The translations under genes and the position numbers were made by a program. From Shewanella hafniensis (GTDB taxonomy: Bacteria; Pseudomonadota; Gammaproteobacteria; Enterobacterales; Shewanellaceae): DNA of 64,000 bases. Where the stretch lies: positions 18,470-82,469 of the forward strand of contig NZ_BPFD01000010.1 of the NCBI RefSeq assembly GCF_019655335.1, read 5' to 3'. This document shows, in pieces, positions 42,822-49,326 of this stretch (positions within the stretch are counted from its first letter, which is position 1; each line of letters opens with the position of its first letter). Below the pieces are notes generated by a model. The model was not told the origin of the DNA. It searched no databases and saw only the letters and a program-made list of their open reading frames with translations.

Positions 42822-44993
42822 TTAGATCTGCCAGTTCACACCGATGAAGAACTGTCGTCCCGACTGCGGCAGGGCTTCACTCTGGTAGTAGTTTTCATCC
42901 AGCAAGTTAGTCGCACGTAAGTAAACATCTAACTTGTCACGAATTAATGGCTGTACCAGATTAACGTCCACTAAGGTGTAGTTGTCTAACGACTGCTGTT
43001 GATATTGCGTCTGACCGCCAACCTTCACCTGTGTCGAATAGACTTGGTCTAAAATACGCTCCACGTTGAGGTGAACTTGAGTCTCGAAGGGAAATTCGTA
43101 ACTCATCTGCCAACGTAACTGGTGGCGCGGACGATATTGCAAGGCATCTAAAGTATCATCGCCGTCTATCTCCTCTGAATCGAGGAAGCTATAGGAAAAG
43201 CTCAGATCTAAGTGCTCAATCGCATGGTTATTGATTTGAAAATCCACCCCTTTGAACTTATAGCGCCCCATATTTTGGTAAAAACCATCGACATCCTTGG
43301 CGATGTAATTTTTTGCATCCGTGTAATAACCATAAAGTGCGAAATCGGTACTCGCCGGCAAATTCTGCTCTAAACCTAACTCCACATGTTTAGACTCTTC
43401 GGCTTCTAAATCGCTATTGCCAGAGAGTTGCGAATACAGGTTCACCATTGAGGGGAAACGCACTTTACGTGCCACACTTAAGCTTAAGCGGGAATCCTGT
43501 GCCGCCTGCCAATAACTGGAGGCCATGGCCGAATAGTTGCCATCGGTGCTATCTGTGGTGTCGAGTGAATGATAAGCGCCACCTAAGGTAAAGCCGTACA
43601 GTAGCTCAGATTGATACTGATACTCAGCCGCAGCCGTATATAACCAAGCAGAATCATTTAAGTTCTCGGCGCCACCAGTTCCACCTCCAGTGCCTGTTCC
43701 GCCACCTGTGCCTGTTCCGCCACCTGTGCCTGTTCCACCACCTGTGCCTGTTCCACCACCTGAACCTGTTCCACCACCTGAACCTGTTCCACCACCAGTG
43801 CCAGTTCCACCTCCAGTGCCAGTTCCACCGCCTGAACCTGTTCCACCGCCTGAACCTGTTCCACCGCCATTATTGCTGCCGGTATTAGCCGTATAAGTAT
43901 CGACGACAGACTTCCAGCTCTGTTTCTCGGCAATGACTGAGGTCGTGAATAAACCCGCGGTATGCAAGTCTGTGATTAACTGCAGATTGACACCTTGCAC
44001 AACCGAACGTCCATCTTGCGACAGCGTCACCGCCTGATAGGTTTCATCGGCATAGGAGGCTTCTAAGGTATCGCTTTGATTGTGATAGCCAAAGCCACGC
44101 AGGGTGAAAGTGTCATCAAACTGATGTGCTAATCCCAGTTGGAAAGTATGGGCGTCATAATCATCAGTGCGTTCAAATTTGAGCTTGCCGCTACCAGTGC
44201 CGTCACGGGCGGGCTTTCCCCATTCGCCGCTGCGCAGTGCCATATTGGCAATCAATTGCGTTTTGTCAGATAACCAGTAACTGCCTTGGGCATAAACGTT
44301 AGTGACTTCTTTATCCGAGTTAACGCGCAGCTCACCATCTTGGTATTGCGTCGGTTCAAAGTCATTCGACATAGGGAAGCCGTCAGTTTGCTGGCGACTG
44401 ATACTGACCAAGCCTTGCCAATCCTCACCCGAACCTGCGGCGCTGATATCACCATTAAATGTATTGTCTTTGCCCGCTTCGAGGCGCCCCGCCAGTGCTG
44501 GCGCCGTGCTGCCCTGCTTGGTAATAATGTTGATCACGCCGCCCGCACCACTTGGGCCATAAAGCACAGATGTGGGGCCGACAGACACTTCTACCGAGGC
44601 AATTTGGCTTGTGGGAATAATACTCGGGTCGAACTGACCATCATCGGCACTGCTCATGGGCACACCATTGACCAATAAGGTCACATGGCGAGTTTTAAAA
44701 CCACGAATATCAACCCTTGGCGTACCGTCGCCACCAACACGAATGTACACACCCGGCACATTCTTTAAGACTTGGTCTAGGGTTTGCGCTCCGGTTGCGC
44801 GGATCTCTTCCTCACTGATGCTCCAATGGGTCGTCGCCATTTCACTGGCTTCTCCGCCATCACCATGCACGACGATCACTTCATTGATATTGAGTCGCGG
44901 ATCACGGGCGATATCATCAGCTTGAACAGTAAAACTAACACCAATAGCTAAGGCTAAAGAGGACACTCTAAAGAGGGTATTCGTGGTAATCAT
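42822..44993 (-). CDS. TonB-dependent outer membrane receptor with repetitive Gly-rich loop, coupled to an ECF importer
   Basis: A 723-residue receptor with a signal peptide ending in TVQA. A TonB box-like NEVIVVHG follows at about 37-44, then a plug (LDQVLKNVPGVYIRVGGDGT, DIRGFKTRHVTLLVNGVPM, VEVSVGPTSVLYGPSGAGGVINIITKQG) and a barrel that ends SGRQFFIGVNWQI. An insert of about 60 residues made of GTGTGG and GTGSGG units interrupts the barrel near 378-438 and should lie in an extracellular loop. The receptor is first in an operon that runs through ATPase, T, S, TiaS-like and Cys-rich genes, so the substrate passes from this receptor to the ECF importer. Siderophore, vitamin or metal complex are possible. 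Confidence 0.88.
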   Translation of the reverse strand: MITTNTLFRVSSLALAIGVSFTVQADDIARDPRLNINEVIVVHGDGGEASEMATTHWSISEEEIRATGAQTLDQVLKNVPGVYIRVGGDGTPRVDIRGFKTRHVTLLVNGVPMSSADDGQFDPSIIPTSQIASVEVSVGPTSVLYGPSGAGGVINIITKQGSTAPALAGRLEAGKDNTFNGDISAAGSGEDWQGLVSISRQQTDGFPMSNDFEPTQYQDGELRVNSDKEVTNVYAQGSYWLSDKTQLIANMALRSGEWGKPARDGTGSGKLKFERTDDYDAHTFQLGLAHQFDDTFTLRGFGYHNQSDTLEASYADETYQAVTLSQDGRSVVQGVNLQLITDLHTAGLFTTSVIAEKQSWKSVVDTYTANTGSNNGGGTGSGGGTGSGGGTGTGGGTGTGGGTGSGGGTGSGGGTGTGGGTGTGGGTGTGGGTGTGGGTGGAENLNDSAWLYTAAAEYQYQSELLYGFTLGGAYHSLDTTDSTDGNYSAMASSYWQAAQDSRLSLSVARKVRFPSMVNLYSQLSGNSDLEAEESKHVELGLEQNLPASTDFALYGYYTDAKNYIAKDVDGFYQNMGRYKFKGVDFQINNHAIEHLDLSFSYSFLDSEEIDGDDTLDALQYRPRHQLRWQMSYEFPFETQVHLNVERILDQVYSTQVKVGGQTQYQQQSLDNYTLVDVNLVQPLIRDKLDVYLRATNLLDENYYQSEALPQSGRQFFIGVNWQI
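43681..43860. repeat. Ten tandem 18-bp units encoding a Gly/Thr/Ser loop of the receptor
   Basis: Ten units of 18 bp (typical plus-strand unit CCACCACCTGTGCCTGTT), with partial copies on both sides, encode GTGTGG or GTGSGG in the receptor. In gene direction the variable residue runs S,S,T,T,S,S,T,T,T,T, so a 72-bp block seems to have been duplicated. Any change in copy number keeps the reading frame. The complementary strand gives a Pro-Val-Pro-rich frame that is a shadow. This is not a CRISPR array: there are no spacers. Confidence 0.95.
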
Positions 44994-45418
44994 ATTATTG
45001 TTGTCACGTCGAAAATGTAAGATGTGCCCGCTATTGTGAACCGCGATGATTCTGTCTCAACCGAAAAACATTTAAAAACCAACCCAGATCGACTAATTGA
45101 AACAAAGGGAAAGCGCGTGTCGCAACCAAGAGACAAAATGTCCAACAAGAGTGACTTATCCGACAAAAAGACCCACTCAAGTCACATTTTTTATCAGCGC
45201 AAAATGAGACTATGGCGAAAGTCACACGCTGGGGGCTTACATCTTGACACTCTCGACCTTGGCCTTTAATTTGAGCGAAAGATTCTTATTTACAGACTGA
45301 ATCAACTAAAGGTAAATGACTTGAAAAAGAGTACATTAACCTGAGTCGAATTCATTGATGCTGACAGAGTGACCTTCAGCTTTCGCCTTTATCCCTTATC
45401 TTTACTTTGGAGTTCTAT
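44994..45418. other. Divergent region between the receptor operon and menF, no gene recognised
   Basis: The 425 bp carry the promoters of the receptor operon (leftward) and menF (rightward). No cobalamin, thiamine or other known riboswitch pattern, nor a clear Fur or Zur box, was found, so the regulator of the receptor operon remains open. GTGACTT (45151-45157) and AAGTCAC (45179-45185) are inverted repeats, and AAGTCACA recurs at about 45217, which may be an operator or a leader structure. The frames of 64 and 81 codons here are not convincing. Confidence 0.45.
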
Positions 45419-46777
45419 TTGCCCGCTCATGCCCTGTCTGAAGACCTTAAGTCTCTCATCGACAAACTCATTCAATTAAAGCAAGTTCCGCCGACGGAAC
45501 CGATAGCGCAGTTGTCGCTTACAACTGTCGCTATGCCTTTAATTTCATGGTTGGCATCGCAGACACAATTTCCACGTATTTACTGGCATGGGCGTGACAG
45601 AATCGAAGAAGTCGCGGCGATTGGGGTATGTAAAGACTTCAAATTTGAAACTGGCGTTAACGATCAGCAACTGGCCATGGCCTACCAAGAACAACGAGCC
45701 TTATCGACGAATCAAAATATTCGTTACTACGGCGGCGTTGCCTTCGATCGCACCATAGAATCTTGGCCAGAGTTCGGTAATAGTCGTTTTATCCTGCCGC
45801 GCATTGAATTTAGACGCAGCGGTAGCAAGTTTAGTCTGTTAGTAAATCTTAATTTTGCCGAGAATGATCACCATAGCGAAATCGACAAGGCCATCGCCGC
45901 CATCGAAGCTGTGATGCCCGCTAAACCACTCTCACCACCGAAGAAAATCGTTCCTCTTGGCCGCAGTGACAAGCCCAATTTTGAACGCTGGAAAACCTTA
46001 GTCGAACAAGTAGTCGAGCCTAAGTTCAATAAAGACACGCCCAAAGTGGTGTTATCCCGTTTAACTCAGCTCGAAGTGAACGAACCTATCGATCCTTGGA
46101 TGGTACTGGCATGCTGGCAGGGACGTAATCCCAACAGCTTCCAATTTGGCTTCCAATTCAGTCCAGAACGCACCTTTATCTCTTGCTCACCAGAGCGTTT
46201 ATTCCGCCGCCGTCAGCAGGAATTATTCACTGAGGCACTCGCAGGTACGACAGTTCGCGGCCTCAATCAAGAAGAAGATATTGCGCTGGCGAATGCCTTG
46301 CTAGAAGACAACAAAAATAGCGTTGAGAACCAACTCGTTCGCAGTCACATAGTGAATATGCTCACACCGCTGAGTAATTATGTTGGCGCCGATGAATTAG
46401 CGACCATCTTTAAACTGAATCATATTCAACATTTACATCGCGCAATTCGAGCCGAATTAAAACCGGGCGTGAATGATTTCCAACTGTTGCAAGCGCTGCA
46501 TCCAACCCCTGCAGTGGGTGGCTTACCGCGGCATTCGGCATTGAACTTTATTCGTCAGCGTGAAGGTTATATTCGTGGCTGGTACGCTGGTGCCTGCGGT
46601 TATTTCAATAAATACGAGAGTGAGTTTTCGGTGGCAATCCGCAGTGCGTTGATCGAACCCGGTCGGATTAACCTATTTGCGGGGGCGGGAATTATTGCGG
46701 GTTCAGAGCCCGAAGCTGAGTGGCAAGAGCTTGAAAATAAACTCGCGACTATCATGTCGATTCTGTTCGAAATGTAA
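45419..46777 (+). CDS. menF: Isochorismate synthase (menaquinone pathway)
   Basis: A 452-residue chorismate-binding enzyme that converts chorismate to isochorismate, the entry to menaquinone synthesis. The family blocks are VVLSRLTQLEVNE, ERTFISCSPERLFRRRQ, TEALAGTTVRGLN, ALLEDNKNSVENQLV, LHPTPAVGGLPRHSALNFI and RGWYAGACGYF. The length is close to E. coli MenF (431). The likely start is TTG at 45419, placed 6 bases after GGAG; the TTG at 45407 lies upstream of that site. The rest of the men pathway is not in the window. The gene ends 21 bp before the convergent solute-binding gene. Confidence 0.9.
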   Translation: MPAHALSEDLKSLIDKLIQLKQVPPTEPIAQLSLTTVAMPLISWLASQTQFPRIYWHGRDRIEEVAAIGVCKDFKFETGVNDQQLAMAYQEQRALSTNQNIRYYGGVAFDRTIESWPEFGNSRFILPRIEFRRSGSKFSLLVNLNFAENDHHSEIDKAIAAIEAVMPAKPLSPPKKIVPLGRSDKPNFERWKTLVEQVVEPKFNKDTPKVVLSRLTQLEVNEPIDPWMVLACWQGRNPNSFQFGFQFSPERTFISCSPERLFRRRQQELFTEALAGTTVRGLNQEEDIALANALLEDNKNSVENQLVRSHIVNMLTPLSNYVGADELATIFKLNHIQHLHRAIRAELKPGVNDFQLLQALHPTPAVGGLPRHSALNFIRQREGYIRGWYAGACGYFNKYESEFSVAIRSALIEPGRINLFAGAGIIAGSEPEAEWQELENKLATIMSILFEM

Positions 46778-46798
46778 TAAACCGAATAAATTTAAGGC

Positions 46799-47536
46799 CT
46801 ATTCATCATCAGCCTTTCTTTTTTCAAGTATTTCAAGGTAAAGCCTGTCCTGCTCTCCCGAATCGATTAAACGCTTATGTGCAAGGTCAAAATGTTGTTT
46901 CAGCATCTGGCCTTTTTCAGTGTTTGCAAAGGCAAAATAGGTTTCGGCCTTGAGTACGCCTTGAATAATCACAAAATTTTGTGGCGCCTTCAGCTTAGGC
47001 ACATACATAAGCAAATTAGGCTTGTAATCCAACACGGCATCTATGCGTCCTGCGTTTAAGCTATTGAGCATAGTCAACATATCGCTGCTTTCTTCGTAGT
47101 ACATAGGTACAGGTGTCAACATGTTGTATCGATAGGCCAACATGGCCTGAACCCTTTTATGGGATAGACTTTCAAGCCCTATCCAAGTCGCCGCTAACTC
47201 GGGGGTGACCGCTACATCGATAGAATCTACTTCAACCGTATTCTCAGTTAGCAGCGCCTTTTTAGTATCTCCCTTATAAACACTGAGGGTGATATCGGTA
47301 CGATTGTGCTCAACAAGATATAAACTGCGGGCAAAGGGCATAAACTGCACCTTGAGTTGCCATTCTGGCTCGGGGAAAATCCGTTGGAGTAACTCGAAGT
47401 AGTAACCCGTTTCATCACGATTGGCAAAATCCTCCCACGAAGCCGTCGCCACATTGACAACTATCGGCTGGGCGGCATAGATGGATACAGGTAACATGGC
47501 TAAAAGTAAGCAAAAAATAGCAAAGAATCGTCTCAT
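46799..47536 (-). CDS. Periplasmic solute-binding protein (SBP_bac_3-like), unknown ligand
   Basis: A 245-residue exported protein with a signal peptide (MRRFFAIFCLLLAMLPVSIYA). The mature protein begins QPIVVNVATASWEDFANRDE and has the two-lobed family-3 layout: YYFELLQRIFPEPEWQLKVQ, DITLSVYKGDTKKAL, then the second lobe and the return segment with GRIDAVLDYKPNLLMYV. No transporter genes are linked, so it may be a sensor-type or an orphan binding protein, as many are in Shewanella. The ligand is not predictable. The start is ATG before CGTCGGTTC, with GGAGG 4 bases upstream. Confidence 0.75.
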   Translation of the reverse strand: MRRFFAIFCLLLAMLPVSIYAAQPIVVNVATASWEDFANRDETGYYFELLQRIFPEPEWQLKVQFMPFARSLYLVEHNRTDITLSVYKGDTKKALLTENTVEVDSIDVAVTPELAATWIGLESLSHKRVQAMLAYRYNMLTPVPMYYEESSDMLTMLNSLNAGRIDAVLDYKPNLLMYVPKLKAPQNFVIIQGVLKAETYFAFANTEKGQMLKQHFDLAHKRLIDSGEQDRLYLEILEKRKADDE

Positions 47537-47707
47537 GGTTATCCTCCTTCGACGTACTCAAAGTGTAGAAGAGTTTTCATTCTATGCGTACATTTAAACA
47601 GCAGGCTTGCATCTTAAAACTCGGCCACTATAATGGCGACCCGATTTCGCCTCGCTGCGATCGGTAATGTTCGGTGATATTGTCGTAAACATAATAAATT
47701 GAAAATT

Positions 47708-47745
47708 AGCGGGTTCCCTCACCCCGCCCTACACAACTAAAAAGG
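47708..47745 (+). promoter_or_regulatory. preQ1-I riboswitch controlling yhhQ translation
   Basis: GCGGG (47709-47713) pairs with CCCGC (47723-47727) around the loop TTCCCTCAC, followed by CTACACAACTAAAAAGG. This is the class I preQ1 pattern: a GGTTC after the 5' stem, C-rich loop, A-rich tail with ACTAA, ending on the Shine-Dalgarno. Here AAAAGG is also the ribosome site, 7 bases before ATG, so binding of preQ1 should hide it. The gene controlled is a queuosine-precursor transporter, as expected. Confidence 0.85.
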
Positions 47746-47751
47746 CCACAT

Positions 47752-48411
47752 ATGTTAATGTTAACCACAGCGCAGCTTCGCCGCGCCTTATTCCTATTAG
47801 TAGGATTCCACATACTGATTATTTGCGTCAGCAACTACTTAGTACAATTGCCATTTCAGCTATTTGGTTACCACACAACTTGGGGCGCATTTAGCTTTCC
47901 ATTCGTGTACTTAGCCACTGATCTCACGGTCCGTATTTTTGGCCAACAAGCCGCACGTAGCATCATACTCAAAGCTATGATTCCCGCTTTGATGATTTCC
48001 TACGTGATGGGAGTTGTGTTCCATCAAGGTAGCTTCCAAGGCGCTGACTCACTTGCAGAATGGAATACCTTTGTGTTCCGAATCGCTTTCGCCAGCTTTG
48101 CCGCTTATTTGATTGGCCAGTTAATGGATATTAAGGTTTTTGCCCGTCTGCGAATGAGCCGCTCTTGGTGGGTCGCGCCTGCGGCATCGACCTTAGTGGG
48201 TAATTTGGTCGATACCTTAGTGTTTTTCAGCATCGCCTTTTACGCCTCTTCCGATAGTTTTATGGCGGCCAATTGGCCCGAAATCGCTACTGTCGATTAC
48301 GGTTTTAAGCTGATCGTGAGCTTAGGTCTTTTCCTGCCTGCCTACGGGGTTTTGCTAAAAGTCTTACAAGACAAGATTTTGCGCACCAATCCGCAAGAAT
48401 CAATTTCCTGA
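47752..48411 (+). CDS. yhhQ: Queuosine precursor transporter (7-cyano-7-deazaguanine / preQ1 uptake)
   Basis: A 219-residue inner-membrane protein of the YhhQ/COG1738 family with about six helices (RRALFLLVGFHILIICVSNY, TWGAFSFPFVYLATDLTVRIF, and later). The motif FPFVYLATDLTVRIFGQQAAR at about 47-67 is the family signature. E. coli YhhQ imports preQ0 and preQ1 for queuosine tRNA modification. The preQ1-I riboswitch directly upstream supports the assignment. Two close ATGs (47752 and 47758) are possible; the first is used. A hairpin follows as terminator. Confidence 0.93.
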   Translation: MLMLTTAQLRRALFLLVGFHILIICVSNYLVQLPFQLFGYHTTWGAFSFPFVYLATDLTVRIFGQQAARSIILKAMIPALMISYVMGVVFHQGSFQGADSLAEWNTFVFRIAFASFAAYLIGQLMDIKVFARLRMSRSWWVAPAASTLVGNLVDTLVFFSIAFYASSDSFMAANWPEIATVDYGFKLIVSLGLFLPAYGVLLKVLQDKILRTNPQESIS

Positions 48412-48457
48412 TCAACTCAACTGGCCAGACCTGTTATAATTTGACCAGTTAATAGCT

Positions 48458-48497
48458 CAGCCCTGCTCCTGTTAACGCGCGAGTGGGGCTGATTTTT
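48458..48497 (+). terminator. Probable terminator after yhhQ
   Basis: CAGCCC (48458-48463) pairs with GGGCTG (48486-48491) and is followed by ATTTTTAT. The 22-base loop is large for a classical intrinsic terminator and may hold weaker pairing. It also lies right before the start of the acetyltransferase gene, so termination could be partial. Confidence 0.55.
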
Positions 48498-48510
48498 ATG
48501 AGAGCAAGCA

Positions 48511-48969
48511 ATGTATTCTATCGAAATAAAAGCAGAGTCAGGTTTGACTCCCGAGTTAACCACTCAGCTTATCCAACTTAGTCAACAAATCCCTGAACTC
48601 GATCACCCCCTCACCAGCGAAGTGCTAAATCAGCGCTTACAGGGCAAAAAGTGTTTGATCTTAGTTGCGTATGTGGAAGGTGAATTGGCAGGGTTTAAAC
48701 TGGGTTACGAGCAAGAAGAGGCCATATTTTATAGTTGGTTAGGTGGCGTTGCCTCTGACTTTAGACGTTTAGGCTTAGCGCAGAGTCTACTCGAATATCA
48801 AGAAACCTGGGCATGCCGTCAAGGCTATAACCATATTCAGGTGAAAACGATGAACCGTTTCCCTGCGATGCTTAATTTTTTGATCAGTAATCAATATTTA
48901 ATCACCGAGCTCAACGCCGATCCAAAAAGCTTAGTCGATCATAAACTGCATCTACGTAAGTCGATCTAA
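48511..48969 (+). CDS. GNAT-family N-acetyltransferase
   Basis: A 152-residue protein with the GNAT fold. The strand GELAGFKLGYEQEEAIFYSW and the acetyl-CoA loop GVASDFRRLGLAQSLLEYQETWACRQGY (the R-R-x-G-L-A form of Q/RxxGxA) are seen, with a C-terminal part (VKTMNRFPAMLNFLISNQYLI). The substrate is not predictable; small molecules or protein N-termini are possible. It seems to be an independent gene, 100 bp downstream of yhhQ and just upstream of ryhB, which is on the same strand. Confidence 0.78.
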   Translation: MYSIEIKAESGLTPELTTQLIQLSQQIPELDHPLTSEVLNQRLQGKKCLILVAYVEGELAGFKLGYEQEEAIFYSWLGGVASDFRRLGLAQSLLEYQETWACRQGYNHIQVKTMNRFPAMLNFLISNQYLITELNADPKSLVDHKLHLRKSI

Positions 48970-49031
48970 ACCGTTAATGGATGAGAGCGAAACGATATTT
49001 GTAAAGATGTGCATTTTTTTTAATAAATAGC

Positions 49032-49064
49032 TTGCAAACACAATTGAGAATGATTATCGTTAAC
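49032..49064 (+). promoter_or_regulatory. Fur-controlled promoter of ryhB
   Basis: A candidate -35 (TTGCAA, 49032-49037) and -10 (TATCGT, 49055-49060) are spaced by 17 bases. The Fur box GAGAATGATTATCGTTAAC (49046-49064) matches 15 of 19 consensus positions and covers the -10, so Fur with iron would block transcription of the small RNA. Confidence 0.85.
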
Positions 49065-49066
49065 GT

Positions 49067-49193
49067 GCGTTCCAAAACTCATCTTTAACAACGATGACTG
49101 GTAATCGACGTTGTTATGGAGCTCCTGAGTTTGCAAGCACGACATTGCTCACACACACTCTTTGTGGCCGGATTCATCATCCGGCTTTTTTTT
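49067..49193 (+). ncRNA. ryhB: RyhB-type iron-responsive small RNA
   Basis: The sequence AAGCACGACATTGCTCACA (49135-49153) is the same as the conserved core of E. coli RyhB. It is preceded by a stem of TAACAACG (49086-49093) with CGTTGTTA (49109-49116), nested in AAACTCA/TGAGTTT (49075-49081 with 49126-49132). The 3' end is a strong terminator: GCCGGAT/ATCCGGC, then eight Ts (49167-49193). With a start inferred near 49067, the RNA is about 127 nucleotides, longer than the 90 of E. coli. It should act with Hfq to repress iron-using proteins such as SodB when iron is low. A RyhB has been reported in Shewanella oneidensis, to my knowledge in this same genomic position. Confidence 0.93.
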
Positions 49194-49326
49194 ACCTAAA
49201 ATTCGGTAATGCAAAGCCACATAAAGTAGAACCAACAACTGCAGCCATATTTTAATGACAGGTAATCAATCGAACACAGCAAGCTGCCATATCTCACTAT
49301 CTCACTTGGCAAAATTCATCGATAAG

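Noticed and set aside
43681..43860. Possible CRISPR array
   Set aside because: The units are contiguous, without spacers, and lie inside an intact reading frame.
43690..43896. A 68-codon plus-strand frame encoding only Pro and Val with some Glu (PVPPP-type repeats)
   Set aside because: It is the complement of the 18-bp repeat inside the receptor gene; there is no ribosome site or independent conservation evidence.
44994..45418. A cobalamin riboswitch or Fur box was sought upstream of the receptor-ECF operon
   Set aside because: No B12-box or Fur-like pattern of usable quality was found, so B12 or iron control is not claimed.
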